Assembly (NCBI GenBank): GCA_007134485.1
Contig: SLKT01000099.1
Location: forward strand, 18,889-82,888
DNA length: 64,000 nt
From: Wenzhouxiangella sp.
GTDB lineage: Bacteria > Pseudomonadota > Gammaproteobacteria > Xanthomonadales > Wenzhouxiangellaceae
Direction of reading: 5' to 3'
The translations under genes and the position numbers were made by a program. The notes beneath the pieces are model-generated. The model had not been told where the DNA came from, did no database searches, and saw only the letters and a program-made list of their open reading frames with translations. Each line of letters begins with the position of its first letter. Position 1 is the first letter of the stretch. Below are positions 39,246-53,187 of this stretch, in pieces.

Positions 39246-39717
39246 GGTTTTAGGGGGTAAGCATCGGGTGGTATCCGACCGCTCATGGACTGACCGGTCA
39301 AATACCACCCACTGCGACAGGTTGGAGGAGATTGAAAGTCTGGTGGTGGCCGAGTCCGGACTCCCGTATCAATCTACTCCCACCCGACAAGCGACGAGTG
39401 GGCTTGACCGGGGCCGGGCTCGAGGTGACGGAAGCGACCAGAGCCTTTCCGCAATTGGAGCACCCGAAAGGCCTGCTAGGGGCAAACCCCTACCCATTGG
39501 AACAACCGAAATTCGGTCGGCACCAAAACGCCACTGAAGCAAAACTTTCGATCCGGTCGTGCACCTCGAGCCCGGCCCCGGGCAAGACCACTCGTCGCCC
39601 CGCCCCCCCATACTCACAAGTCCCGGGGGTTCTCCGAGCCGGTTCAGGTCGCTGGACTTGTCTCCGACGCTATTCGTGCCCATGATTAAGGTCTGATTCC
39701 CCAAAAAAAGAAATCTG
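39246..39717. other. Highly structured 470-bp intergenic region upstream of gcvT
   Basis: No gene that I can support. At least three hairpins: 39266-39310 (GGGTGGTAT / ATACCACCC with an inner GACCG / CGGTC), the long inverted repeat 39392-39427 / 39562-39597, and 39616-39623 / 39654-39661 (ACAAGTCC / GGACTTGT). Also a perfect palindrome GAGTCCGGACTC at 39352-39363. The region ends in CCCCAAAAAAAG just before gcvT. It lacks the conserved core of a glycine riboswitch. It could be a mobile-type palindromic element or an RNA leader. Confidence 0.6.
39392..39597. repeat. 36-bp inverted repeat with a 134-base structured loop
   Basis: Left arm 39392-39427 and right arm 39562-39597 are reverse complements with two mismatches (core CCGGGGCCGGGCTCGAGGTG). 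The loop contains a smaller hairpin TAGGGG-CAAA-CCCCTA around 39476. Such a stem exceeds ordinary terminators and suggests a palindromic mobile element or a structured RNA. Confidence 0.75.
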
Positions 39718-40791
39718 ATGCCCAATCGCACCGCGCTTTACGATGCCCATGTCGCCGCCAGCGGCAAGATGGTGGACTTTGCCGGCTGGTCGTTGCCGAT
39801 CAACTACGGTTCGCAGCTCGACGAGCACCATGCCGTCCGCAACAGCGCGGGCATGTTCGATGTTTCGCACATGACTGTCGTCGACATTCGTGGCCCGGAG
39901 GCCGGACCGTTTCTGCGCCGACTGCTGGCCAACGATGTCGCCAGGCTCAAGGATTCCGGCCAGGCCTTGTACGGCTGCATGCTCAATGATGAAGGCGGCG
40001 TCATCGACGACCTGATCACCTATTTTCTCGATGAGACGTTTTATCGGACCGTGGTCAACGCTGCGACCCGGGAGGCCGATCTGGACTGGATCCGCCGTCA
40101 GGCCGGCGATTTCGATGTCGAAATCGAAGAGCGCGAAGACCTGGCCATGATTGCTGTTCAAGGGCCAAAGGCCCGGCAGATCGTCATCGATCTGCTCAAG
40201 GCCCCGGCCCTTGAGGAGCTCAAACCTTTTCGATCCTCAAGCCACGGTGACTATTTCATCGCCCGAACCGGCTACACCGGCGAGGATGGCTTCGAGGTGC
40301 TGCTGCCGACCAGCCTGGCCGAGTCCTTCTGGAAGGGATTGGCCGATGCCGGCGTCGTCCCCTGCGGACTGGGCGCGCGCGACAGCCTGAGACTGGAGGC
40401 CGGGTTGAATTTGTATGGTCAGGACATGGACACCAGCACCTCGCCGCTGGAGTCGAACCTGGGCTGGACCGTGGCCTTTGATCCCGAGGATCGTGATTTC
40501 ATCGGCCGCCGGGCCCTGGAGCAACAGCAATCCGAAGGCGTGAACCATCAACTGGTGGGTCTGGTGCTCGATCGCGGCGCCATTCCCCGCACCGGTGCGA
40601 AAGTCCACGCCGGCGACGGCCAGGGTCAGGTTACCAGCGGCAGTTTCGGCCCCACCATCGAACGCCCCATCGCCCTGGCCCGCATCCCGACCGGTTCATT
40701 CGAGACCGTCGAAGTCGAATTGCGCGGCAAACGCCTGCCCGGCCGCGTCGTCAAACCACCCTTCGTGCGCGCCGGCAAAGTCAGAGTCTGA
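39718..40791 (+). CDS. gcvT: Glycine cleavage system T protein (aminomethyltransferase)
   Basis: 357 residues, usual length. Transfers the methylene group from the H-protein aminomethyl lipoate to tetrahydrofolate. Seen: LYDAHVAASGKMVDFAGWSLPINY, HHAVRNSAGMFDVSHM, FLRRLLANDVARL, GCMLNDEGGVIDDLITY, RTGYTGEDGFEVLLP, GLGARDSLRLEAGLNLYGQDMD and NLGWTVAFD. gcvH and gcvP are not adjacent within the window. Confidence 0.95.
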   Translation: MPNRTALYDAHVAASGKMVDFAGWSLPINYGSQLDEHHAVRNSAGMFDVSHMTVVDIRGPEAGPFLRRLLANDVARLKDSGQALYGCMLNDEGGVIDDLITYFLDETFYRTVVNAATREADLDWIRRQAGDFDVEIEEREDLAMIAVQGPKARQIVIDLLKAPALEELKPFRSSSHGDYFIARTGYTGEDGFEVLLPTSLAESFWKGLADAGVVPCGLGARDSLRLEAGLNLYGQDMDTSTSPLESNLGWTVAFDPEDRDFIGRRALEQQQSEGVNHQLVGLVLDRGAIPRTGAKVHAGDGQGQVTSGSFGPTIERPIALARIPTGSFETVEVELRGKRLPGRVVKPPFVRAGKVRV

Positions 40792-40841
40792 TTAAGAAGA
40801 TTCACAATATTGTTCTAAAAACATTAGAAACAAAACCTTGA

Positions 40842-40914
40842 AAACGCAAAGACGCGAAGACGCTAAGGTTTTATTAGATATTATTAAACTTTGCGTCTTC
40901 GCGTCTTTGCGTTT
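40842..40914. terminator. Long inverted repeat between gcvT and iron permease genes
   Basis: Arms 40842-40867 and 40889-40914, 26 bp with one mismatch, built from internal repeats AAAGACGC and GAAGACGC; AT-rich loop. It lies between convergent genes, so a bidirectional terminator is likely. The repeat-built stem resembles the spacers at 46884 and 43652. Confidence 0.6.
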
Positions 40915-40972
40915 CTCAGGTTTTCGTGTTTTTGGTGTAATAACCTCGGAGACTCTCTGGTGAAACTCGGCC

Positions 40973-42577
40973 TTATCGAATCAAGGTAGCGCGGCGGATC
41001 AGGACGAAGACCGGGATGGCGCCGAGGATGACCAGGACCAGGGCCGGGGTGGCGGCCATTTGCCACTGGCCCTCGGTGGTCAGCTCGTAAATGCGAATCG
41101 CCAGGGTGTCCCAGCCGAAGGGTCTGAGCATCAGGGTGGCCGGCATTTCCTTGGCAATCTCGACCAGGGCCAGCAGAAAGGCAGTAACCAGCCCCGGCCA
41201 CAACAGCGGCAGGTTGACCCGCCACAGTCGGTAACTGCGCGATACCCCGAGGCTGCGGGCCACCTCCACGTATTCCGGTCGAATGCGTCCGGCCACCCCG
41301 TCCAGCGGACCCCAGGCCACGCGCACGAAGCGAATCAGGTAAGCCAGTATCAAGGCCGCCAGCCCACCGGCCAGCACGGTCCCGGCAAACTGGTCAAATC
41401 GTATGAAGGCCAGCATGATCGCCACGGCCAGCACGGTGCCGGGAATGGCATAGCCCAGGGCCGCCAATTCGCCCAGCATGACCACCCGTCGACGGGCCCG
41501 ATGAGTGGCAATCAGCATCATGACCCCGCCGACCAGCACGGTGATGGCCCCGACCAGACCGAGCAGCATGGTATTGCCGATCACGCGCGGCATGGTGCCC
41601 GAGAACACATCGCCGAGATTGGGCCAGGCCCAGATCAGCAATTGAACCAGCGGTGCCACCACCGCAACCAGGATCACGGCCAATTGCACACCGGTGGCGG
41701 CCCAGGCGCGGGCGCCGGACAAGCGAATGCGATGGGCGCTGGGACGACGGTCGGAAAGCTGGGCCCGATGGCCGCGCGAAAAACGCTCGGCCAGCAACAG
41801 CACCAGCATGAACAGCATCAGAATGGAAGCCAGTTGCACGGCGGCGGTCAGGTTGAACAGGCCGAACCAGGTGCGGTAGACAGCCGTGGTAAAGGTCTCG
41901 AACCCGTAAATGGCCACCGCACCGAAATCGGCCAGGGTCTCCATCAACGCCAGCGCCAGCCCGGCCACGATGGCGGGGCGGGCAATCGGCAAGACAACCC
42001 GCAAAAAGGTTTCCAGGGGCCCGACGCCGAGACTGCGTCCGGCCTCGAAGGCGGCCAGTCCGCCACTGATGAACGAAGCCCGGGCCAGCAGGTAGACATA
42101 GGGATAGAACGCCAGCACCAGAATCAACAAGACCCCACCCGGTTGACTCAGCGCGGCCAGCAGGGCCGGCGAGGTGCCGAACATGTCCCGCCACAGGGTT
42201 TGCAGAGGGCCGGCATAGTCGAGCACGCCGAGATAAATGAAGGCCAGCACGTAGGTCGGGAAGGCCAGCGGCAGGACCAGCAAGGGATCCAGCCAGCGTC
42301 TCAATGGATACTCGCAACAAGCCGACAACCAGGCAAGCCCCACCCCGAGAACCGTCACCCCGACCCCGACAACCACCACCAGCAGCAGGGTATGACGCAC
42401 CAGTAGCGGCATCATGTGGCGGCGCAAGTGTTCCCAGGTGTCGGCCTGCGGGTCCAGCCAGCTCAGGGCCAGCATCATCAATGGCAGGCCGACCAGCAAC
42501 AGCAACGGCAACAACGCCCAGTGTCGCCCCGGGCGCCTGATAAGTCGCTGTTTAAGCGCCTCAGCGGTAGCGGACAC
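40973..42577 (-). CDS. Iron(III) ABC transporter permease (FbpB/AfuB type)
   Basis: 534 residues, a tandem two-domain permease of the binding-protein-dependent class, about 12 membrane helices. Each half has an EAA-type loop (AFEAGRSLGVGPLETFLRVVLPIARPAIVAG and YVEVARSLGVSRSYRLWRVNLPLLWPGLVTAF), where the ATPase docks. The start overlaps the end of the binding-protein gene by 17 bases. No ATPase (fbpC) gene follows: the gene stops before the convergent gcvT. The ATPase must be elsewhere. Confidence 0.9.
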   Translation of the reverse strand: MSATAEALKQRLIRRPGRHWALLPLLLLVGLPLMMLALSWLDPQADTWEHLRRHMMPLLVRHTLLLVVVVGVGVTVLGVGLAWLSACCEYPLRRWLDPLLVLPLAFPTYVLAFIYLGVLDYAGPLQTLWRDMFGTSPALLAALSQPGGVLLILVLAFYPYVYLLARASFISGGLAAFEAGRSLGVGPLETFLRVVLPIARPAIVAGLALALMETLADFGAVAIYGFETFTTAVYRTWFGLFNLTAAVQLASILMLFMLVLLLAERFSRGHRAQLSDRRPSAHRIRLSGARAWAATGVQLAVILVAVVAPLVQLLIWAWPNLGDVFSGTMPRVIGNTMLLGLVGAITVLVGGVMMLIATHRARRRVVMLGELAALGYAIPGTVLAVAIMLAFIRFDQFAGTVLAGGLAALILAYLIRFVRVAWGPLDGVAGRIRPEYVEVARSLGVSRSYRLWRVNLPLLWPGLVTAFLLALVEIAKEMPATLMLRPFGWDTLAIRIYELTTEGQWQMAATPALVLVILGAIPVFVLIRRATLIR

Positions 42578-43586
42578 GGTCCATGAGGCGTACCGCCTCG
42601 GCCTGGCGCTGCCCGGCCACCGTCAGCGGTGTCTCGTCGGCCTCGAACTCGCCCCAGTCCACGACCAGCCCCTCGGCGGGGATTGCCGGGTTGGCCGGAA
42701 ACTCCAGGTTGCGCTCGGCAAATTCGGCCTGGGCCTGGTCGGAGGCCAGCCACTCGATCAGAGCTTGAGCCTGGGCCGGACGGGGTGCATGCCGAGTGAC
42801 CCCGGCGCCGGAGATATTGACGTGAACGCCGGTGGTGTCCTGGTTGGCCCAGAACAGTTGCACCGGGTAGTCGGGATCTTCGGCCACCAGTCGGCCCAGG
42901 TAATAGCTGTTGACGATGCCGACATCGCACTGGCCGGCGGCAATCGCCTCGATGACCTGGGTGTCCGAGGAGTACGGGTTGGTGGCCAGGTTCTCGACCC
43001 AGCCCGAGACTATCTCGGCAACGCGGTCCTGACCGTGATGCTCGATCATCATCGCCACCAGTGACTGGTTGTAGACCTTGCGAGAGGTCCGCAGGCACAC
43101 TCGTCCGGCCCAGCGTTCATCGGCCAGGTCTTCGTAGCTTGACAGCTCGTCGGTCTCGACCCGATCGGGGTGATAGACGATCACCCGCGCGCGCAGCGAC
43201 AGGCCGAACCAACGCCCCCGGTCATCACGCAGGGCGGCAGGAATGGCTTCCTCGAGCGACGGGCTTTCGATCTCGGCCAGCAAATCCCGTTCGGTGGCCT
43301 GCCACAGGTTGCCGGCATCAACGGTCATGAACACGTCCGCCCGTGTCCGCCGACCTTCCGCAGCCAGCCGCTCGATCAACGAGGCTTCCGTGTCACTGGT
43401 GAAATCGACCTGGACGCCGGTGGCAGCCGTGTAGCGCTCGAACAATGGTTCGATCAGGTAAGGCTGGCGGGAGGTGTAGACCACTACTCTGGCCTGTTCC
43501 TCGGCTGCTTCATCAGTCGGCTGCGGCGCCTGCTCGGCGCACGCGGTCAGAACCAGGACAACAAAGGCAATGATGACGGTTCGCAT
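42561..43586 (-). CDS. Iron(III) ABC transporter substrate-binding lipoprotein (FbpA/FutA type)
   Basis: 341 residues from ATG 43586, giving a signal with lipobox VLTAC (RTVIIAFVVLVLTAC). Periplasmic binding protein type 2: VVVYTSRQPYLIEPLFERYTAATGVQVDFTSDTEASLIERLAAEG, DVFMTVDAGNLWQA, GLSLRARVIVYHPDRV, LADERWAGRVCLRTS and the paired tyrosines in VNSYYLGRL typical of ferric-ion binding members. Operon with the permease; a Fur-like site lies upstream at 43625. Confidence 0.9.
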   Translation of the reverse strand: MRTVIIAFVVLVLTACAEQAPQPTDEAAEEQARVVVYTSRQPYLIEPLFERYTAATGVQVDFTSDTEASLIERLAAEGRRTRADVFMTVDAGNLWQATERDLLAEIESPSLEEAIPAALRDDRGRWFGLSLRARVIVYHPDRVETDELSSYEDLADERWAGRVCLRTSRKVYNQSLVAMMIEHHGQDRVAEIVSGWVENLATNPYSSDTQVIEAIAAGQCDVGIVNSYYLGRLVAEDPDYPVQLFWANQDTTGVHVNISGAGVTRHAPRPAQAQALIEWLASDQAQAEFAERNLEFPANPAIPAEGLVVDWGEFEADETPLTVAGQRQAEAVRLMDRVRYR

Positions 43587-43624
43587 GGATGGTCTCTCGT
43601 GGGCTCCTGAATGCATATTGTAAC

Positions 43625-43640
43625 GCGAATGATTTGCATT
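43625..43640 (-). promoter_or_regulatory. Fur-box-like operator upstream of iron transporter
   Basis: On the minus strand AATGCAAATCATTCGC matches 12 of 16 positions of the Fur consensus half-sites AATGATAATCATTATC. It lies about 40 bases upstream of the binding-protein start codon, where a promoter is expected. The wider 19-mer matches 12 of 19. Confidence 0.5.
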
Positions 43641-43651
43641 TAGGGATTTAT

Positions 43652-43677
43652 CGGAAGACGGAAGACGGGAGACGGGA
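43652..43677. repeat. GGAAGAC/GGGAGAC 7-mer repeats
   Basis: Sequence CGGAAGACGGAAGACGGGAG continuing ACGGGA: tandem near-identical 7-mers directly after the stop codon of the IFADRFE protein gene on the minus strand. Same style as the repeats at 30253 and 46884. Confidence 0.55.
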
Positions 43678-45519
43678 CTACTCGAAGCGGTCGGCGAAAA
43701 TGGAGGGGGACGGGGCCAGTGAGGACAAGCCGACGAATTCGTTTTCCTCTCCCCCGAACTTGAGCTTCAACTCCGATTGCACGGGAGGGTGGTCCGCCAC
43801 CAGGGTAAATCGATACATCATGCCCCAGTCCAGGGGCGTATCACCGGGATCGGTCCAGCGGACATGATCGGATTCGCGCGCCATGGTCCAGTCCTGGCCG
43901 TTGAGACGGTCGGCACGGGCGAAATCAAGTCCATCGACTTCGACGCTGCTGAATGCCGGAACCTGCAGCCCGATCAGGCCGCGATTGGAGGTGACTTGCA
44001 GATCCGGGGCACTGCCCTCGATGGTCGCGATCATGAAGTCGTAATTGAACACTGCGTAGTCATAGCGCCATGAGTCATCCCCCAGATCGGTGGTCTGTAC
44101 CGCCACGACAATGATGCCGTTGTCGGTCTCCACAACGCTTCGCGAGGTCCCGTCCTGCTCGCCAGTCACCCAGGCATCGAGCACCGAGCCCTGGTTCATT
44201 GCGGTGTCGGGCGAAATCGGGAATGACCAGGTAGAGCCATCCCAGGCCGGGCTGATCTCCAGCCACGCCATGGCGTTGAAGATATTGGTCTCGTCGCGGG
44301 TTACATACCAGGCATCGAGAAAGTAGCGAGCGTCGGGATGAGCGTCCGGGTCAAGCTCCGATTCCATGACCAGCAGCCGATTCTCGTAGCCGCTACCACT
44401 GTCCTGGCTTTGGCTGCCGTCACACTCGGGATCGAAAAAGGACTGGCATCGCCCCCACAGCCCCTGGTCAGGCACAACCTCATTGCGGGGGGCAAGATAG
44501 GTGCCGATGTCATTGGAATTGACGGCATAGATATCAACACATCCAGACCACAGGATATTGCCACCGGGGCACGGACATTGAAGCCCGATATTGATGGTAT
44601 AAAAGGTATGTTTGAGCCCGGACACTGCAATCATCTCGAATTGCCCGTCGGCCGACAGGCGATACAAGCTCCAGATCAGGTAAGGGTGCTGGTCATTGTC
44701 ATATGGCGGGAACGGTCCCGTGAATTGCAACCACCAGGGCACATCGGCACTTCCCTCATTGGTCAAGGTCGCACTCGGAATGATGACCATCGGCCCACCA
44801 TCAGCTCCGTCGCAATCCTGGCAGCGACCGAATTCCGGCGTACCCATTGCGGTCATGGCGATATCGGCATCAAAACCTTCGTCGGTCGGCCAGTTGGCAT
44901 GCTCGATCTTGCAACTGTCCAGGGGCTCGAGTCCGTCGGCCCTGTCGACGATGGGAGAGGATGCGAAAACGCCGCCGATGGCCCTGCCTGCCAGTTGCGG
45001 GATGCCCAGAGCAACCGCCAGTGCAGGCGCGACTCGAATATCCATGTAGCGCAACGATAGCCAGTCGGCCTCGTCCATCAACTCGAAATGAACGTGATCC
45101 AGGGTCAGCCAGGCCTGGCCGTGTTCATCCTCCAGGTGAAAAGATGGTGGCGTTGTGGCGGTTGTTGACAGCGTGAAGTCGTTCAGCGCCAGGCGCTTTT
45201 CGCCGTGTACGAATTCAAGCCGGCCGCTGTAATTCAGACCACCGGTCGGAAATGACCGCAATGCCAGGTTGGGTGCCTCCATGGCCAGGCTGTCCAGATC
45301 GGTGCCCGGAAAACGGATGTGCCGGTGGCCCTGCGGATCGGCGGGTGGCTGATCAGCGAGCGTCCCTTCGGCATGTATTTCGATCCCGTAGGCCTCGAGA
45401 ATACCGGTGTTGAAACGAAACTCGATTTCGCCGCCACGCGCCAACAGATCCACATCGGCCAGCGCCGCTTGCATCGTCAGGGCAGCCAGCAGGGCCGACA
45501 GAACAGGGGCGATCCGCAT
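43678..45519 (-). CDS. Exported protein with C-terminal IFADRFE motif, unknown function
   Basis: 613 residues. Signal peptide (RIAPVLSALLAALTMQAALA), a beta-rich N-terminal domain, several Cys pairs (CQDCDG, CPCPGG, CQSFFDPEC) and a long region with YFLDAWYVTRDETNIFNAMAWLEISPAWDG and WRYDYAVFNYDFM that looks like a beta-sandwich. The last seven residues are I-F-A-D-R-F-E, the same motif found inside the dehydrogenase at 61806. From memory many exported proteins of this bacterial group end in such a motif, so it may be a sorting signal; that is inference. No enzyme motif recognised. Confidence 0.72.
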   Translation of the reverse strand: MRIAPVLSALLAALTMQAALADVDLLARGGEIEFRFNTGILEAYGIEIHAEGTLADQPPADPQGHRHIRFPGTDLDSLAMEAPNLALRSFPTGGLNYSGRLEFVHGEKRLALNDFTLSTTATTPPSFHLEDEHGQAWLTLDHVHFELMDEADWLSLRYMDIRVAPALAVALGIPQLAGRAIGGVFASSPIVDRADGLEPLDSCKIEHANWPTDEGFDADIAMTAMGTPEFGRCQDCDGADGGPMVIIPSATLTNEGSADVPWWLQFTGPFPPYDNDQHPYLIWSLYRLSADGQFEMIAVSGLKHTFYTINIGLQCPCPGGNILWSGCVDIYAVNSNDIGTYLAPRNEVVPDQGLWGRCQSFFDPECDGSQSQDSGSGYENRLLVMESELDPDAHPDARYFLDAWYVTRDETNIFNAMAWLEISPAWDGSTWSFPISPDTAMNQGSVLDAWVTGEQDGTSRSVVETDNGIIVVAVQTTDLGDDSWRYDYAVFNYDFMIATIEGSAPDLQVTSNRGLIGLQVPAFSSVEVDGLDFARADRLNGQDWTMARESDHVRWTDPGDTPLDWGMMYRFTLVADHPPVQSELKLKFGGEENEFVGLSSLAPSPSIFADRFE

Positions 45520-45572
45520 TCAGGTTCCGTGGTGGCGATCGGGAACCCGATTATGGCAGATCACCAACGGGG

Positions 45573-50257
<4,685 letters not shown>

Positions 50258-50261
<4 letters not shown>

Positions 50262-51196
50262 GGGGCCAGGGCTTGCAGCAAGGTCTGAAAATCAGCCGGC
50301 AAAGGGGCGCTGGCCTCGAGCATGCGATCATCCTCCGGGTGCGGCACGCGGATGCGCGATGCGTGCAGAGCCTGGCGTGAAAACTCCCGCCACACGCGGC
50401 GCTGTATCTCGGTCAGGCCACCCGGCGATCCGCGCCGGCCATAGACCGGATCACCAATGATTGGATGGCGAATATGGGCCATGTGCACGCGAATCTGGTG
50501 AGTGCGACCGGTTTCCAGCTTGACATCCAGCAGCGTGGCGCCGCTCAGGCGTTGGGCGATGCGGTAATGGGTCACGGCCGGGCGTCCATCGGGGCGCACG
50601 ACCTGGCGACGTCGATCGACCGGATGACGACCCAGGGGCTCATCCACGGTGCCGCCGGCAATCAGCTCGCCCCACACCAAGGCCAGGTAGTGGCGCTCGA
50701 TGCGACGTTTTTTCATGGCCGCAACCAGAAAACGATGACTCTTGGGGGTACGAGCGATCACCAGGCAGCCGCTGGTGTCCTTGTCGAGACGATGAATCAG
50801 TCCGGCCCGCGGCAATGGCGCCAGTGCCGGGTCATGATGAAGCAGTGCGTTGACCAGTGTGCCGTCGGGGTTGCCCGAACCCGGGTGCACCACCAGGCCG
50901 GGTGGTTTGTTGACGATCAGCAATTGCTCGTCTTCAAGCAATATCTCCAACTCGATCGCCTCGGGTCGCGGATTGTCCGGGTGCGCTTCCAGCTCGGCAT
51001 TCAGGCTGACGACCTCTCCCGGACTGACTGCATGGCGCGGCTTGACCTTGCGGCCATCGACCTGCACCTGCCCATCCCGGATCCAGGCCGACAGGCGCGT
51101 TCTGGAAAATTCCACCCAGCAATCGGCCAGTACCTGATCCAGTCGCCGGCCGGCATGTTCGGCCAGGATTTCGATTTCCCGATTGACACTGTTCAT
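50258..51196 (-). CDS. rluD: 23S rRNA pseudouridine synthase RluD
   Basis: 312 residues. N-terminal S4 RNA-binding domain (GRRLDQVLADCWVEFSRTRLSAWIRDGQVQVDGRKVKPRHAV), then the RluA-type catalytic domain with NKPPGLVVHPGSGNPDGTLVNALLHH, GLIHRLDKDTSGCLVIARTPKSH (catalytic Asp), LETGRTHQIRVHMAHIRHPIIGDPVYGRR. Modifies helix 69 of 23S rRNA. Upstream lies divergent bamD, a conserved arrangement. Confidence 0.94.
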
Positions 51197-51413
51197 GGCG
51201 CTGTCCAGTTTACCCGGTTGTCGAAAAACCGTTGGCGCCTGACGCGAACCGGGATCTCCCGACTTTCAGAACGGGGTTTATGGCAAAATATCGAGGTGTT
51301 CGTGAATATCCCGTAGCAGCGTTGTTCAAAGGCGCTTTAACATCCAGTTAGCAGCCGGTCTGGCATCATGGCCGGTCTTGCGTTGTCAATCCACTCGCAT
51401 CGTGTCACCGTTT

Positions 51414-52223
51414 ATGTCGTATTCCCAATCCGCGTCTCGTTCCGTGCATCTGATCCTGATCGGTCTGATGGCCATCGCATTGCTGGTGGGCTGTGGCCGG
51501 GAGCGAATCGATGACGAGAGCAGCGCCGAGGAACTGTACTCGCAGGCTCAGACGGCGCTGCAGGGGCGCAACTATGATCGCGCCATTCGCTTGTATCGCG
51601 CATTGACCATCCGGTATCCGTTCGGTCGCCATGCCGAACAGGCACATCTCGACATGGCCTATGCGCAGTATCGTGCGCGCCAGTACGAGGCCGGCCTGAC
51701 CACCCTGGATCGGTTCATACGAACCTACCCGACCCACCCGAACGTGGATTACGCCTGGTACCTCAAGGGTCTGATGCATTACGATCAAGCCATGGGCTTT
51801 CTGCGCCGGATGATGCCCGGTCAGCTCGTAGATCGTGACCAGGAAAGCGCGCGCCGTTCATTCATGGATTTTCAGGAGCTCATTCAGCGCTTCCCCGACA
51901 GCCGCTATGTCGCCGATGCCCGCCAGCGCATGGTATTCCTGCGCAACGCCATGGCCGAGCATGAAATAGTGATCGGTGAGTATTACTACACCCGGCAGGC
52001 CTACATTGCCGCGCTCAATCGCTCCAAGTACGTCATCGAAAACTATCCCGGGGCCCCGGCCAATATCGACGCGCTCCTGCTGATGGAACGCGCCTACGAG
52101 CAACTGGACATGGAGCAGCTGGCCAGCGACACCCGCAAGACGCTCGAATACAACTACTCTGATGAATTGGCCGAACGGGGCGAGCAGGAAGACGGATTTC
52201 TGCGTCGCCTCTGGCCGTTCTAG
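51414..52223 (+). CDS. bamD: Outer membrane assembly lipoprotein BamD
   Basis: 269 residues from ATG 51414; a longer frame from 51378 adds only 12 residues. Lipoprotein signal with lipobox LLVGC. TPR-like helices: SAEELYSQAQTALQGRNYDRAIRLYRALTIRYPFGRHAEQAHLDMAYAQYRARQYEAGLTTLDRFIRTYPTHPNVDYAWYLKGL, then LIQRFPDSRYVADARQRMVFLRNAMAEHEIVIGEYYYTRQAYIAALNRSKYVIENYPG. Works with BamA in barrel insertion. The 217-base gap to rluD holds both promoters; none was clear enough to call. Confidence 0.94.
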   Translation: MSYSQSASRSVHLILIGLMAIALLVGCGRERIDDESSAEELYSQAQTALQGRNYDRAIRLYRALTIRYPFGRHAEQAHLDMAYAQYRARQYEAGLTTLDRFIRTYPTHPNVDYAWYLKGLMHYDQAMGFLRRMMPGQLVDRDQESARRSFMDFQELIQRFPDSRYVADARQRMVFLRNAMAEHEIVIGEYYYTRQAYIAALNRSKYVIENYPGAPANIDALLLMERAYEQLDMEQLASDTRKTLEYNYSDELAERGEQEDGFLRRLWPF

Positions 52224-52257
52224 GCCGTCGTATCTTTCCTCGGAATCGGGCCAGACT

Positions 52258-53187
52258 GTGGAATCCACGATCGACCCGTCGCTTTCATCAGTGAGCGCCA
52301 ATCCGGAAAAGCAGTCCGACCTGCTCGTCGCCCGCGTCAATGAAGTGCTGAAGGCCCGGCTGGGCGATACGCGCGGTCCGGCCGATCGGCTTCACGAAGC
52401 CATGAGGTACGTGGTTTTCAATGGCGGCAAGCGCGTCAGACCCCTGCTGATTTACGCCACCGGTCAATGGCTTGAGCAGAAACTCGAGTTGCTCGACGCC
52501 GCTGCAAGCGCGGTCGAGCTGATTCATTGTTATTCGCTGGTCCATGATGATCTGCCGGCGATGGACGACGATGACTTGCGCCGGGGACGTCCGACGGCTC
52601 ACCTGGCCTTTGATGAAGCGACCGCCATTCTGGCCGGTGATGCCTTGCAGGCCCGGGCATTCGAGATCATTGCCAGTGACACGCAACTGGCCGGGCACCC
52701 TGACGCAGCGCTGGCGATGCTTGCCTGCCTGGCGCGAGCGTGCGGAGTTGGCGGCATGGCCGGCGGCCAATCACTTGACCTGCAGATGGAAGGGTCACGA
52801 CCCGATCAGCAAGCCATCGAGCACATGTTCAAACTGAAAACCGGCGCGCTGATTGAATCGTCCGTGATGATGCCTTGCGCGCTTTGCCCCGATCTGGACC
52901 CGCAGCAACGCGATCTGCTGGCAAGGTTTGCGCACAACATCGGCCTGGCGTTCCAGATCAGGGACGACCTGCTCGACATCGAGGGCCAGACCGAGGTCAT
53001 CGGCAAGCTTGCCGGGGCAGACCAGGCCCATCACAAGGCCTCCTGGCCGTCCCTGTTCGGGCTGCCGGCGGCACGCGAGCGAATCGATGCGCTGGCCGAA
53101 GAGGCCATGGGCAGCCTGCAGCAACTGCCGGGCAATACCACCATGCTGACCTGGCTGGGCCAAAGGCTGGTCAAACGCGATTACTGA
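52258..53187 (+). CDS. ispA: Farnesyl diphosphate synthase
   Basis: 309 residues from GTG 52258 (GTG 52291 is also possible); upstream frame to 52162 overlaps bamD. Trans-prenyl synthase making the C15 primer used by UppS. Seen: [16 protein letters not shown], first aspartate motif [43 protein letters not shown], and second motif [13 protein letters not shown]. The usual partners xseB and dxs are not adjacent. Converges on queC with a 7-base overlap. Confidence 0.92.
   Translation: MESTIDPSLSSVSANPEKQSDLLVARVNEVLKARLGDTRGPADRLHEAMRYVVFNGGKRVRPLLIYATGQWLEQKLELLDAAASAVELIHCYSLVHDDLPAMDDDDLRRGRPTAHLAFDEATAILAGDALQARAFEIIASDTQLAGHPDAALAMLACLARACGVGGMAGGQSLDLQMEGSRPDQQAIEHMFKLKTGALIESSVMMPCALCPDLDPQQRDLLARFAHNIGLAFQIRDDLLDIEGQTEVIGKLAGADQAHHKASWPSLFGLPAARERIDALAEEAMGSLQQLPGNTTMLTWLGQRLVKRDY

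Noticed and set aside
39400..39560. Glycine riboswitch upstream of gcvT
   Set aside because: The conserved core segments of the glycine aptamer are not present; only GC-rich inverted repeats are seen.
39268..39685. Small frames of 89-120 residues across the gcvT upstream region
   Set aside because: Overlap in several frames within palindromic sequence; no codon bias, motif or ribosome site.
41060..42406. 448-residue open frame opposite the iron permease gene
   Set aside because: Composition (His/Gln/Gly-rich) is what antisense of a hydrophobic GC-rich gene gives; the minus strand has clear permease motifs.
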